Source: Bacteroidales bacterium
GTDB taxonomy: Bacteria > Bacteroidota > Bacteroidia > Bacteroidales > P3
Reading direction: 5' to 3'
DNA: 35,941 nucleotides
Assembly: GCA_017428115.1 (NCBI GenBank)
Contig: JAFRRK010000085.1
Location: 1-35,941, forward strand
Made by a program: the position numbers and the translations under genes. Below, piece after piece: positions 6,486 to 15,947 of the stretch (the stretch's first letter is position 1; the number at the start of each line of letters is the position of its first letter). Below the pieces are notes generated by a model. It was given only the letters and a program-made list of their open reading frames with translations, made no database searches and had not been told where the DNA came from.

Positions 6486-6505
6486 CACCACGAAACAATC
6501 GGTCT

Positions 6506-7489
6506 ATGCACCCCTATATCCTACTCTACAAGACACTGATGCCCGGCAAGTACCGCCATTACATGCAACTGGCACAGGGAAACGTGGACAAATGCCACGA
6601 GACGCTGCTTCACGGCACCTTTTACGAGGAGTACGACCTCTACCACTTTGCCGCCCTCAGCGAACCCGAACGCCGCACCTATCTCACCGATGCCGTGCGC
6701 AACAAGATTTGCCGCCACGTGAACAGTCGCAACGGTGAGCGCATCGTCCACAACAAATGGCTGACCTATCAATGCCTGAAGCCATTCTACCACCGCATGG
6801 TGTGGCGACTCTCCTCCGTTGACAATATCACGGACATCCTGCACAGCGGTGCCGACACCCGTCAGCTGGTGGCGAAGCCCACCAACCAATGTGGCGGACG
6901 AGGCATACGCCTGCTCGTCTCATGCGACGCGACTGAATGCCGCCACACCCTCGAGACCCTCCTGCACAGCGAGAGCGGACAACACCCCGAATGGATTATC
7001 GAGCAACGTATTGTGCAGGATGAGCGGCTGGCACTATGGAACCCCGACTCGGTCAACACCATCCGCGTCAACACCTTCAACCACAACGGGACGATACGTC
7101 ATTTCACCTCCTTCATCCGCACCGGTCGCAAAGGCAGCTTTGTCGACAACGGGGCGCAAGGCGGCCTCTTCGCCTCCATCGACGACACCACGGGCGTCAT
7201 CTTCACCGACGGCTACGACGAACGCGGCCAGCGTCATCCCTCCCACCCCGACAGCCAGGTGCCTTTCCTCGGGCAATCCATCCCCCGTTGGGACGAACTG
7301 CTGCGCCTCACCGAGGCCATGGCACTGCGCATGCCCTCCATGACCTACATCGGTTGGGACCTCGCCCTTACCCACGACGGATGGGAACCCGTGGAAGCCA
7401 ACCGAGGCGAGTTCGTGGCACAACAAATGACGCAAGGCCGCGGACTCCGCAAAGAGTTTGAGAAGATGTGCGGCCTTGGCAAGGAATAG
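6506..7489 (+). CDS. sugar-transfer-associated ATP-grasp protein
   Basis: A protein of 327 residues from the ATG at 6506. The ATP-grasp fold is suggested by a Lys-led strand before a Gly-rich loop (VAKPTNQCGGRGIRLLV), the EWIIEQRIVQDE strand that contacts the base, NTIRVNTF, and the metal-binding end (YIGWDLALTHDGWEPVEANRGEF, with Asp, Glu and Asn). This order matches the sugar-transfer-associated ATP-grasp family found near polysaccharide genes. Family members are thought to join an acyl or amino-acid group to a sugar or lipid-linked partner; the substrate here is unknown. It is a single-gene unit, convergent with the nucleoside hydrolase gene 36 nt away. Base composition is GC-rich, like its neighbours. 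Confidence 0.7.
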   Translation: MHPYILLYKTLMPGKYRHYMQLAQGNVDKCHETLLHGTFYEEYDLYHFAALSEPERRTYLTDAVRNKICRHVNSRNGERIVHNKWLTYQCLKPFYHRMVWRLSSVDNITDILHSGADTRQLVAKPTNQCGGRGIRLLVSCDATECRHTLETLLHSESGQHPEWIIEQRIVQDERLALWNPDSVNTIRVNTFNHNGTIRHFTSFIRTGRKGSFVDNGAQGGLFASIDDTTGVIFTDGYDERGQRHPSHPDSQVPFLGQSIPRWDELLRLTEAMALRMPSMTYIGWDLALTHDGWEPVEANRGEFVAQQMTQGRGLRKEFEKMCGLGKE

Positions 7490-7525
7490 TTATTCTAATG
7501 GCACTTCGCCAGCCGATGTTAAGGG

Positions 7526-8566
7526 CTAGAGCATCATCACAGATTTTCTGATACGCCACAGCATATCGACATTCCACACACTGTCGCCAGGCAGCTGATA
7601 ACGGCAGTTGCCCTGGGAATTGGCAGTGAAAATCGTCTCGCCATTGGGCGTAAGACGCACCTCCCCTCTCTCGGAGAGTTTGAAGAGCTCGTCGCCCAAC
7701 ACAGCCTGTATCACTGCCAGGGGATCCCACATCTTTTGCCCCGTGTCGCAGTTGCATTTCATATACACCTGCTTTATCGGGTGGACATTGGTCCACGATA
7801 TATCTCCAATAACTGTCTCGGGCTTGTATTCAATGGCATCGCCCACCTCACCGGGCGAGAAAACCATATCCACATCCTTAGGCCAGAGGCGGAAGAACCT
7901 AAGACTGAAATCTATCGCCTGCATGAAGTTATAATCGGGTTCCACCTCTTCACTAAACACACCGCCCATCACATAGGCGCACTTCACCTTCTGCCGCACC
8001 AGTTCCACGCCATTCAAAGGCGAATACCCATCGCCTTCCGACTCCAACAACTGGGCCAGAGCCGTGACGAAACCTGTCGACACAATACTCACCGAATGGT
8101 CGGGCTGTTCCGCCAACAACTTACGATACAGCTTCCACCCGTCGGGCAGCGTGCTGTAATCGGACAGCGTCCGTCCGAACATCCTTGTGCCGTCGGCATT
8201 CCTATAGTCCGGAAGCCCAGAATAGTCAATCCACACTTGGGGATTGGCAACACCGCTGCGCTCCAGCCCAATGGGGATAGAGGGGTGGCCGAAATAAGTG
8301 TTCATCACATCGGCTATTTCAGCATTGTTTTCACCCATTCGATCCACCACAACTCCCAACAGTTTGCAACGCCCCTTATCATGATAGCGATACAACATCT
8401 GCATGGAGAAAAGGTCATCGGTCGACGAACCCAAATCGGTATCCAGTATCACAAGCGGAGCACCTGTATATCCCAATGGCCTGATATTCTCACCTGTGCA
8501 CGATGAAAACAATGTCATAAAGAATGCTGCAATGCATGCCAACATCAAGCATTTAATCCTTTTCAT
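7526..8566 (-). CDS. nucleoside hydrolase-like lipoprotein
   Basis: A 346-residue protein from the ATG at 8566, three codons after a longer frame start. A lipoprotein signal is seen (hydrophobic core, then LFSSC with Cys23), so it should be tethered to the membrane outside the cytoplasm. The inosine-uridine hydrolase fold is marked by VILDTDLGSSTDD (Asp42, Asp44, Asp50, Asp51), which would bind the catalytic calcium, by ADVMNTYFG, by YVMGGVF, and by the late motif MWDPLAVIQAV. In the common DTDxGxDxDD variant a further Asp stands where this protein has Ser48. The enzyme family splits nucleosides to base and ribose. A 5'-nucleotidase (23453) and a nucleoside transporter (22019) elsewhere in the window fit a shared salvage role. 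Confidence 0.82.
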   Translation of the reverse strand: MKRIKCLMLACIAAFFMTLFSSCTGENIRPLGYTGAPLVILDTDLGSSTDDLFSMQMLYRYHDKGRCKLLGVVVDRMGENNAEIADVMNTYFGHPSIPIGLERSGVANPQVWIDYSGLPDYRNADGTRMFGRTLSDYSTLPDGWKLYRKLLAEQPDHSVSIVSTGFVTALAQLLESEGDGYSPLNGVELVRQKVKCAYVMGGVFSEEVEPDYNFMQAIDFSLRFFRLWPKDVDMVFSPGEVGDAIEYKPETVIGDISWTNVHPIKQVYMKCNCDTGQKMWDPLAVIQAVLGDELFKLSERGEVRLTPNGETIFTANSQGNCRYQLPGDSVWNVDMLWRIRKSVMML

Positions 8567-8732
8567 ATTATACAATTATAAATAGTTCGATTTTTCTTTC
8601 ACTCTTTATAACGACTATGTACGTTGATTATTGTTGTGGTGGAATAAAAACATACGGCATTAATTAAATAATAACACATATCTAATTGGCGTTATTTAGA
8701 GGACAGATATTATTACAAAGAAACATTTCCTC

Positions 8733-9227
8733 ATGCTCACAAAACCAGTTAAAATATACAAATCCACCATCAGTTGTGTGATGTACGTATTGCTATTCTC
8801 GGCCGGCATTGCATTCTGCATTTGGGTTGTTATCTCCAATTTCAACAATGACGCCCCCTCATGGATAATGGTATTAGCCTTGGGGGGCATGGCAGTGGCA
8901 TGCGTCTATCAAATGATATACTACATCCGCTGCCGCCACGAAAGGATTGTCATTACCGAGCAACTCCTTACCATATCCCAATGCGTCAAACAGACAAAGA
9001 GCGGAGACTGGGCACAGGTAAAGAATGTCAAACTACAGTGGAGAGACATCAATCACATCAAGGCCCAATGGGAAAGACCCACCAGCAAGAGCATACGCAA
9101 GAATGTACTTGTCAGTGCAGGGAAGAAAGACGTCTACCTGATTGACCCGGACATATACGATGTCCTCTTTCTGGAAAAGAAACTACAGAAGTATCAACGC
9201 CAATACGGGAGTACCAACAGGAGATAG
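8733..9227 (+). CDS. small membrane protein with PH-like domain
   Basis: A 164-residue protein with two membrane spans, about residues 13-35 (ISCVMYVLLFSAGIAFCIWV) and 43-64 (WIMVLALGGMAVACVYQMIYYI). A soluble part follows with beta-rich segments (ERIVITEQLLTISQ, KNVKLQWRDINHIKAQW, KNVLVSAGKKDVYLIDPDIY). This layout matches the STM3941-like or bacterial PH-domain membrane proteins found widely in gut Bacteroidales. The function is unknown. It diverges from the nucleoside hydrolase gene across a 166-nt AT-rich gap where I see no exact promoter. A hairpin at 9265-9290 follows the stop. Confidence 0.6.
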   Translation: MLTKPVKIYKSTISCVMYVLLFSAGIAFCIWVVISNFNNDAPSWIMVLALGGMAVACVYQMIYYIRCRHERIVITEQLLTISQCVKQTKSGDWAQVKNVKLQWRDINHIKAQWERPTSKSIRKNVLVSAGKKDVYLIDPDIYDVLFLEKKLQKYQRQYGSTNRR

Positions 9228-9258
9228 GGAAAACTCATCCAACCACTCAACATGACAC

Positions 9259-9290
9259 AAAAAACAGAGCCACCTGCATGGGTGGCTCTG
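9259..9290 (-). terminator. intrinsic terminator after gdhA
   Basis: A perfect 10-bp stem (CAGAGCCACC 9265-9274 with GGTGGCTCTG 9281-9290). On the minus strand it is followed by TTTTTTG, so it ends gdhA. On the plus strand it also follows the 8733-9227 gene but lacks a clean T-run. Confidence 0.88.
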
Positions 9291-9313
9291 CTATTAAATA
9301 GAGTTGGAATCAA

Positions 9314-10657
9314 TTAGATGATACCCTGGGCAACCATAGCCTTGGCAACACGCATGAAACCGGCGATGTTAGCACCCTTCACGTAGTTGATGTGGCCATC
9401 AGCCTCGCGACCGTGCTCAACGCACATGTCGTAGATGTTGTTCATGATGGTGTGGAGGTTCTTGTCAACCTCTTCAGCGGTCCAGTTGCGGTGCTCAGCG
9501 TTCTGGCAGATTTCGAGACCAGAGGTGGCAACACCACCGGCGTTGACAGCCTTACCGGGGCCGAAGGGAACCTTAGCGGCCTGGATAGCGGCGATAGCGG
9601 CGGGCTGGCAACCCATGTTGGAGACCTCAGCAACATACTTCACGCCATTGGCGAGCAGCATCTTGGCATCTTCCTCAGCGAGCTCGTTCTGGAAAGCGCA
9701 GGGCATAGCGATGTCGCACTTCACAATCCAAGCCTTCTTGCCGGCGGTGAACTTAGCCTGGCCGGGGAACTTGGTGGCCATATCCTCAACCTTGTTGCGG
9801 TTGCTGGCACGCATATCGAGCATGTAGTCGATCATCTCCTTGGTGATACCGTCGGGAATCTCGCAGACACCGTCGGGGCCGCTGATGGCGACAACCTTGG
9901 CACCCAGCTCAACAGCCTTGGTTGCAGCACCCCAAGCAACGTTACCGAAGCCGGAGAGAGCAATGCGCTTGCCTTCCATCTTGTCGCCTTTTTCCTTCAC
10001 CATGCGCTCGACATAGTAGATAGCACCGAAACCGGTAGCCTCGGGACGGATCAGAGAACCACCCCAGCCATAGCTCTTACCAGTGAGGGCACCAGTGCTG
10101 TGCTCGCGGGCCAGTTTCTTGTAAGCTCCATATAGGTAGCCAATCTCGCGGCCGCCAACGCCTACGTCACCAGCGGGGCTGTCCTGATCGGGACCGATGT
10201 TGCGCCACAGCTCATACATGAAGGCCTGGCAGAAACGCATGATTTCAGCGTCGCTCTTTCCAACGGGGTCGAAATCGGCACCACCCTTACCACCACCGAG
10301 GGGCAGGTTGGTGAGGCTGTTCTTGAAGATCTGCTCGAAACCGAGGAACTTCAGCATGGAAACGTTCACTTTCGGGTGGAAGCGGAGACCGCCTTTATAA
10401 GCACCGAGGGCAGCATTGAACTGGACACGATAGCCGAGGTTGGTCTGCACCTGACCCTTATCGTCAACCCAGGTCACGCGGAAAGTGAAGATACGGTCGG
10501 GCTCAACAATGCGCTCGACAATCTTAGCAGCCTCAAATTCGGGATGCTTGTTGTATTCTTCCTCGATGGTCTCTAAAACCTCGCGAACTGCCTGTAAGTA
10601 CTCGTTTTCACCCGGATGTTTGGCTTCCAGGTTAGCCATAATTTCGTTTACTTTCAT
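9314..10657 (-). CDS. gdhA: NADP-type hexameric glutamate dehydrogenase
   Basis: A 447-residue protein, the standard length of the small hexameric enzyme. It makes glutamate from 2-oxoglutarate and ammonium with NAD(P)H and is a main route of ammonium uptake in gut Bacteroidales. Key features: substrate-binding KGGLRFHP (88-95), the catalytic lysine Lys124 in PLGGGKGGADFDP, Asp164 in PAGDVGVGGREIG, and the Rossmann loop GFGNVAWG (236-243). The C-terminal helix region (MNNIYDMCVEHG, GANIAGFMRVAKAM) is intact. It is a single-gene unit with a consensus promoter (10703-10734) and a strong terminator (9259-9290). Cofactor choice between NADP and NAD cannot be settled by eye. Confidence 0.96.
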   Translation of the reverse strand: MKVNEIMANLEAKHPGENEYLQAVREVLETIEEEYNKHPEFEAAKIVERIVEPDRIFTFRVTWVDDKGQVQTNLGYRVQFNAALGAYKGGLRFHPKVNVSMLKFLGFEQIFKNSLTNLPLGGGKGGADFDPVGKSDAEIMRFCQAFMYELWRNIGPDQDSPAGDVGVGGREIGYLYGAYKKLAREHSTGALTGKSYGWGGSLIRPEATGFGAIYYVERMVKEKGDKMEGKRIALSGFGNVAWGAATKAVELGAKVVAISGPDGVCEIPDGITKEMIDYMLDMRASNRNKVEDMATKFPGQAKFTAGKKAWIVKCDIAMPCAFQNELAEEDAKMLLANGVKYVAEVSNMGCQPAAIAAIQAAKVPFGPGKAVNAGGVATSGLEICQNAEHRNWTAEEVDKNLHTIMNNIYDMCVEHGREADGHINYVKGANIAGFMRVAKAMVAQGII

Positions 10658-10702
10658 GGTATTTAATTATTTATATTAAACAATGTGTTATTTTTGAGAT
10701 AA

Positions 10703-10734
10703 CAAATATACAACCTTTTTTTGATATAAAACAA
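10703..10734 (-). promoter_or_regulatory. gdhA promoter
   Basis: Minus-strand TTG (10732-10734), 21 nt, then TATATTTG (10703-10710). The leader is about 40 nt and AT-rich. Confidence 0.75.
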
Positions 10735-10836
10735 TTATTTTGTTAATTTTTTCACACAGAATCCCCAAGACAATACCAACCAGCTGCTTACACGCACCAA
10801 CCACCCACCAAAAACAAATCGCCGGAACCACACCTG

Positions 10837-11596
10837 TCACTTCACATCACGCACCAACCGGACCGATTGTCGGAAGCAACGCTGATTGACCACAGAGGCA
10901 TAAGCTCGGCCTTCATAAAAATACATAAAATAGGCCTCCTTGTCGCCTTTGGGAGTGGCTGTCCAATACAGCCCTGCCATCCCTGGCTGCGGCGGATTAT
11001 TAGCCCATACATAGTCAGATGCAGGGAGGAATACGGCTCCGGACTTTTGCATCTGTTCCCATTGTGCCCGAGAGAGTTTGTTATCATTCCAGCTGATACA
11101 ACCCGGACAGAAAACAATGCCCTTTGGGTTCTGCCACCTGTCGGGCAATAATATCAACCCATGTATCCCATTAACCGTACCTGTCCCCCGTTTCAACTCA
11201 GCGTCTTTCCTATACACCAGCACAAAGTCCCACTCGCCGAAGCTCAATGTACGCCATCCAGAATCGGCGCTACACAAATAATTGCCCCAATCACAGAAGG
11301 AAGCATAATTTCTATTATCCAATGAATTGATCTCAGGCTTGTCTCCTGTCCCCCCACGCAAAATAACCGCCGTAATCCCATGGATTAAGCACAAAAGTGC
11401 GACCATGTGCGTCAAGATTTCCCGGCGCAAAATACACCTTTTTCAAATAACTCACCGTAAAAGTGCATGTGCTTGTATCACATTCTGCCTCCTGGGAATT
11501 ACCCTCAGTCAACTCCTTATGGCATGCTGCCAAACACAAAACCATTACCCCTGCATACAGCAGTGGGACGACTTTGTTTCTATGGATTGTAATCAT
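10837..11596 (-). pseudogene. frameshifted lipoprotein with C-terminal SVRLV-type domain
   Basis: Two minus-strand frames form one gene. The first (11596-11333) starts MITIHRNKVVPLL, has a lipobox (LAAC), and reads to NPWDYGGYFAWG before stopping. The second frame (ending 10837) carries on with TGDKPEINSLDNRNYASF and ends FRQSVRLVRDV. Removing one G from the six-G run (C6 at 11350-11355 on the plus strand) joins them as YFAWGTGDKPEI, about 253 residues in all. Family phrases include VYFAPGNL, GWRTLSFGEWDFVL, HGLILLPDRW, AVFLPASDY and GLYWTATP, which match the FISUMP/major-paralogous-domain surface proteins common in Prevotella and Bacteroides. The frameshift may be a true lesion, a phase-variable tract or a read error. 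Confidence 0.75.
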
Positions 11597-11680
11597 ATCG
11601 GGTAAGTGTTTTCAAACCAAAAGCAAAAACGCTCATCCTGCCTACTCACTGCCGGTTCTGCACCGGCACATGCTCACACC

Positions 11681-12496
11681 CTACAGATAGCAGGTGTTGA
11701 CAAAGTTCTGAATGCGGGGACGGACATAGTCGCGTTCCTCGATATGAGCCATGTGTGCCACATTGTCGAGCAGCAAGACCTCGGCATGACGAGCCACCAT
11801 CGCTTGGGCCAAAGCCACCTCGAGCGATATACGGGGGTCGTTTTTGCCATAGACGAACAGGGTGGGCACTTCCAGCTGCTGCAACACATGCAGCCGCGAG
11901 GGACGATCAGCCATACCCCGCTGGGCAGCGATGATACTTTCCTCCTTAGTCTCAAGGCATTGGTCTTGAATATCCTTTATCTCTTGGTTCATTACCTCGC
12001 GCTTGGAGATGTCGAATAGCGAAGGCACAAAGCTGACGATATAGCTGGCACGGTTCTTAGCCACCTGGTCGCAAGTAGCCATACGGCGTTCGATAATCTC
12101 ATCGGTGTCGGGCAGAGCATGCGAGTGGAGCAGCCCCAATCCACGAAGGCGGTGGGGAAACAGGTCGGCAAAAGCCAGTGCCACATAACCACCCATGGAA
12201 TGCCCCACCATCACACACTGTTCCACATGGGCGTCGTCAAGCACCGCCTTGACGGCACGGGCCATGAAATCCATCGAGTGCACCTCGTAGAAACATTCGC
12301 TATAGCCATGGCCAGGAAGGTCGATGGTGATGACGTGCATGGAACGCATAAAGGAGAGGACATACGAACTCCATATATCGAGATTTTGAAGATAGCCATG
12401 AAGCAGAACTAATGTCTGTTCGTGCTCTCGGCCCTCATCTCGATAGTGCAATGTATGTTCTTCATAAACAATAGTCTTGTGCTGTTCCATTGCCAA
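11681..12496 (-). CDS. alpha/beta-fold hydrolase
   Basis: A 271-residue protein with the complete hydrolase triad: the nucleophile Ser in VMVGHSMGGYVAL, Asp in FVYGKNDPRIS, and His in NVAHMAHIEE. The oxyanion motif HGYLQN lies near residue 34. The length and motif spacing fit the MhpC/BioH-like esterase group, but the substrate cannot be read. It is a single-gene unit with a textbook promoter (12521-12551); the ATG at 12490 two codons further is an equal choice of start. No signal peptide is seen, so it should be cytoplasmic. Confidence 0.88.
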   Translation of the reverse strand: MAMEQHKTIVYEEHTLHYRDEGREHEQTLVLLHGYLQNLDIWSSYVLSFMRSMHVITIDLPGHGYSECFYEVHSMDFMARAVKAVLDDAHVEQCVMVGHSMGGYVALAFADLFPHRLRGLGLLHSHALPDTDEIIERRMATCDQVAKNRASYIVSFVPSLFDISKREVMNQEIKDIQDQCLETKEESIIAAQRGMADRPSRLHVLQQLEVPTLFVYGKNDPRISLEVALAQAMVARHAEVLLLDNVAHMAHIEERDYVRPRIQNFVNTCYL

Positions 12497-12520
12497 CTAT
12501 TTATTACCAGTTACGAATGG

Positions 12521-12551
12521 CAAAATTACACTTTTTTTTTGAACTAGCAAA
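12521..12551 (-). promoter_or_regulatory. promoter of the alpha/beta hydrolase gene
   Basis: Minus-strand TTTG (12548-12551), 19 nt with an A9 tract, then TAATTTTG (12521-12528). Exact fit to the group consensus. Confidence 0.82.
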
Positions 12552-12605
12552 AATAAAATCCAAAAAATAGATAGAAAGCGCCGCAACCACCTATCCACCA
12601 ATGCG

Positions 12606-15374
12606 TCATAGGAAGCGCACAGTCACAGGAGCCACCCTCCTCCCCTGTTTGTAGGCCACATTGCCGTAGGCGGAGAGATGGACACGGTCGGCACTGATGC
12701 CACAAGCCACAATATAATTGCGCACAGCAGTAGCCCGCAGCAGCGACAAGTTGTAGGCCAGCTGGTCGTCAGAACCTTCAACATTAAGCTCCAGCTCTAT
12801 CTGGCAGCTGGCATGCTGCTGCATGAATTGGGCAAGGACCTTTAGCTCCTGAAGAGCTGTCGGCTGCATCTGCGCCGTGCCGCCATAGAAAATGGTCAGA
12901 GGCAGCGGCAGGGGCTCAGGCAAAGCCCTGAGCTGTTCGAGGGTATAACCGTCTATTGCCACGCTGTCCTGTTTACCACCGACAACAATAATGGTAGGCA
13001 CATAAAGCCAGTCGGCCTCAGCAAGCAAAGCGTATGGCTTGCCACGATAGATGGAGAAGAGTGCGAGCGTGTCGAGCTGCCTATCCACTAAGCTGCCCAG
13101 TGTATGTTGGCGCCACACCTCCACCATATCCACCTGCCTCAGCACATCAGCAACCTCTTCCATGTCCACCACCAGACGGCAGTGGGCACTGGAGGTGTCG
13201 TGGCGTGTGGCAAAACTATAGCATGCACTCTTGCCATGAGGTTTGGTTTCGGACAAGTAATAAACACGGCTCTCCCCCCTGCCAAAACTGAGTGAAGACT
13301 CGCCGAAGGCTCCGTTCACGCCACGTCCCATATTGACAGGCCGCGACCACTTGGTCCAATTGTCAATATCGTTTCGCGTCACACAATATATGTCGCCATA
13401 GCCCAACCCCCGGGCATCAGTGACATAATAGAGTGTGCGCATATTGTGACTGAGAATGGGACTATGCTCGCAATAAGGGGTATTCACTCCCAACCCAAGA
13501 TTCAGTGCTTCGCCTGTGGACTGGCTGGAGGAGAAGGGTATGTAATAGATATCAAATGCGGGAGCATGGTCACCATGATAATAGCTACCGGTTTTTTGCA
13601 CATTGAGCCCCCCTGGCCGGTCAGAAACAAGCAGCATCCCGCTTCCATCCTCCAGCATATAGGCATCTTGCTCTATGTAGGGTGTGTTAACAGGGAAGCC
13701 AAAATGGTCTTGCAGCTGCCAAACACTGTCAGACAGCACCTCGGCCGACCATATATCGCCTGCGATACCCAACAGCACCATGCGCCCACCATCGTAGAAG
13801 TTGTATGGCACCACTTCAGTGGTGCATCCTTCCACCTCCACATCTCCTCTTTTCTGCCATCTGGCATTCTTGCCTACGCCCTGACGAGCATAGCCGATGG
13901 CGGTATGTCCATTGCGGATATAGTTAAAACAAAGATAATTGTCCGAAGGATGCGCCAGCAGATGCGAAATGCTGTCGGCCGACAGCTCCAAACGCGACAC
14001 AGTGGACACATTGTCGGCCAGCAGTGACGACAGCTCGGCATATTCTTTGCTGCACACATCTTCGAAACAAAGGTCGAACTTCTGCATCCTTGTCCGTGCC
14101 GCAGCCCACTCCTTGCGCACTATTTGAGGCTGCAGAATACGCTGCAACGCCACAAAGGAGGCCTTGCGTCCCATAAGCAGACGAACGTTGGTCTCCATCT
14201 GCTCGTAATTGGCCTCTTGGGTGGGTTGGGTAAGGTCGATAGAGTCGACAACTGAGGCACGTTCCAAATCAGCACTTATCGACATGCGGTAGGGATAGTC
14301 CGGATGTGCCGACTGGAACGAACGTATTGGTTCTCCATTCCCCTCCTCGGCATACCATTCATAATAATGCCTATACACTTCTGAATACTTCTCATCGAGC
14401 GAGAATTTAGAGAGGTATATCTGAGCCGCACGCTGGCTGCGCTCTTGAGTAACCATATTACGCAAACGCGCCAGGGCGCTGTCGGCCAAAGGAGAATCGC
14501 CATGCTTGAGGACATAATCTGCCAGCTCCTCAGGGGTGGAGAGGGTGCCGTAAGTATCGCTGTGCAACTGTTGCAGACGGTCAAGAGCCTCAAGGTAATA
14601 GTCGCCACGAGGATAGCGTTCCAAATAGCGCCTATATGACTCTTCGCTATCGATATTGCGGGCACGGAGGTAGGCTATGCGGCTTTTTTGTCGCATCGCC
14701 GCCAGCTGCAACGCAGCACTTGCAGGATAAAGTGCCACAGCCGAGTCGATGGCATCCTCGGTATCAAACTGGGACACATAGCGTGGTGCCAGCCGGGCTA
14801 ATGCAGCCTCGGCAGAGTCGGCCTCACTGGTATGGGGGTGAGACAGCATGAATAGGTAATAGCCCTCCATGGTGTTCTCATTGCATATCTCCTGATAGTC
14901 GTCTGAAAGCATCTTGGCGCGAAGCCGTTTCACCATCTCGGCATTGTCAGGAAAGGCATTGATAAAGGAGATAGCCTCAGCCTCATCAATCAGAGGAACA
15001 TGCGAACGCACATATAGCACCGCCTGTGCCTCTATCTCTTTGCGTAGCTGGCGTATTACCGGAATAGTTATCCCTTTACGGATAAGCTTCTGCACTTCCC
15101 GGTAACGACCTTTGTCCTGCACCCATGCCGTATACAGCACCTCGGCCCGCTGGGCATAGCCCGCTGCCAGCGTTAGGCTATAATACGGATTCTCCGGAGC
15201 AGAGTAGAACGACGCCATCTCCATCAGGTTGGCCACATTGTCGGGCGACTGGGCATACACTTTCGCCATCCGCACATACTGCTCTTCGTATCTTGCGGCC
15301 AACGAATCGTCCTGACCCATCGCCACACTGCATGCGGCCACTACCAACAACAACAAAGACAACAGTCTTCTCAT
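12606..15374 (-). CDS. OmpA-family envelope protein with TPR-like and propeller parts
   Basis: A 922-residue exported protein. The ATG at 15374 is chosen because AGGTGG lies 8-9 nt ahead; an upstream GTG at 15386 is less likely. The signal sequence (MRRLLSLLLLVVAACSVAMG) has a possible lipobox ending at Cys15. The first 400 residues are helical with repeat-like blocks (AEALYxA, LARLAPRYV, SYRRYLERYPRGDYYLEALDRL), typical of TPR-type segments. The middle contains beta-propeller PD40 phrases (GMLLVSDRPGG, DIYYIPFS, TLYYVTDARGLGYGDIYCV). The last 100 residues are an OmpA-like peptidoglycan-binding domain (LSLLRATAVRNYIVACGISADRVHLSAYG), with the usual GHTD replaced by NVEG. The layout recalls PorE of the type IX secretion system but is larger; that link is inference. 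Last gene of a packed set with a 13-nt gap. Confidence 0.72.
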   Translation of the reverse strand: MRRLLSLLLLVVAACSVAMGQDDSLAARYEEQYVRMAKVYAQSPDNVANLMEMASFYSAPENPYYSLTLAAGYAQRAEVLYTAWVQDKGRYREVQKLIRKGITIPVIRQLRKEIEAQAVLYVRSHVPLIDEAEAISFINAFPDNAEMVKRLRAKMLSDDYQEICNENTMEGYYLFMLSHPHTSEADSAEAALARLAPRYVSQFDTEDAIDSAVALYPASAALQLAAMRQKSRIAYLRARNIDSEESYRRYLERYPRGDYYLEALDRLQQLHSDTYGTLSTPEELADYVLKHGDSPLADSALARLRNMVTQERSQRAAQIYLSKFSLDEKYSEVYRHYYEWYAEEGNGEPIRSFQSAHPDYPYRMSISADLERASVVDSIDLTQPTQEANYEQMETNVRLLMGRKASFVALQRILQPQIVRKEWAAARTRMQKFDLCFEDVCSKEYAELSSLLADNVSTVSRLELSADSISHLLAHPSDNYLCFNYIRNGHTAIGYARQGVGKNARWQKRGDVEVEGCTTEVVPYNFYDGGRMVLLGIAGDIWSAEVLSDSVWQLQDHFGFPVNTPYIEQDAYMLEDGSGMLLVSDRPGGLNVQKTGSYYHGDHAPAFDIYYIPFSSSQSTGEALNLGLGVNTPYCEHSPILSHNMRTLYYVTDARGLGYGDIYCVTRNDIDNWTKWSRPVNMGRGVNGAFGESSLSFGRGESRVYYLSETKPHGKSACYSFATRHDTSSAHCRLVVDMEEVADVLRQVDMVEVWRQHTLGSLVDRQLDTLALFSIYRGKPYALLAEADWLYVPTIIVVGGKQDSVAIDGYTLEQLRALPEPLPLPLTIFYGGTAQMQPTALQELKVLAQFMQQHASCQIELELNVEGSDDQLAYNLSLLRATAVRNYIVACGISADRVHLSAYGNVAYKQGRRVAPVTVRFL

Positions 15375-15387
15375 AGCTTCTACCACC

Positions 15388-15945
15388 TTAGAATGTCAAA
15401 CTCTTTAATATGTTGACAAACTCCTTCTCCATCATCGGATAGGTGGCGCGAGTGGTCTCTAAGCGAAACTCCACCACCGTATTCTGCACCTTAAAGTATA
15501 CCATCCTAAACTGATAGTCTTTCTTATCCTGCACGTTAGTGTAGGCACCCACATAACCCATGCCTCCGGTCTTGGGCAGCCCCACCCCCTCGGTATAGTC
15601 GCTTAACGACTGATAAGGTTCCTTGCTATAGCGTTCGAACACAAAGTCAAACAGCGAAGCGGTATAATTTTTACGCACATAGATACGCAAGAAGGGCAGA
15701 GTGGTGTCGCCCTTTGAGGCAACCACTTGGTCGGTATAATAATATAGATACCGCAGAGTATTGGCATCCACCTTCTCAGTGTTTAAATATTTCCACTTGC
15801 TTGGGAAATTGAATTTCACCTTTGTGCCAGGGATCGACACCTGAGCCTGCGCGACGGCTCCAAATACCACTACAAACAAAGCCACGGTAAGCAGCCTACG
15901 GAGGTCACTCTTGTGAGAAAAAAGGGAACGGAAAATGTTTTTCAT
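15388..15945 (-). CDS. secreted small protein of unknown function
   Basis: A 185-residue protein with an N-terminal signal (residues 18-35, LLTVALFVVVFGAVAQAQ). The mature part starts VSIPGTKVKFNFPSKWKYL and has a mixed alpha/beta pattern (RYLYYYTDQVV, LPFLRIYVRKNY, RMVYFKVQNTVVEFRLETTRATY), ending in a helix (EKEFVNILKSLTF). The phrase FNFPSKWKY and the size recall PsbP/DUF1795-like folds, which is a weak guess. It sits 2 nt after the glycosyltransferase gene and 13 nt before the OmpA gene, so the three are very probably translated from one message. No motif gives a reaction. Confidence 0.6.
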   Translation of the reverse strand: MKNIFRSLFSHKSDLRRLLTVALFVVVFGAVAQAQVSIPGTKVKFNFPSKWKYLNTEKVDANTLRYLYYYTDQVVASKGDTTLPFLRIYVRKNYTASLFDFVFERYSKEPYQSLSDYTEGVGLPKTGGMGYVGAYTNVQDKKDYQFRMVYFKVQNTVVEFRLETTRATYPMMEKEFVNILKSLTF

Positions 15946-15947
15946 AT

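Noticed and set aside
6389-6505. N-terminal extension of the ATP-grasp protein
   Set aside because: The stretch consists of the hairpin repeat and the promoter; the ATG at 6506 follows the -7 box.
9392-10135. 247-codon plus-strand frame opposite gdhA
   Set aside because: Shadow of gdhA, whose catalytic motifs are unmistakable.
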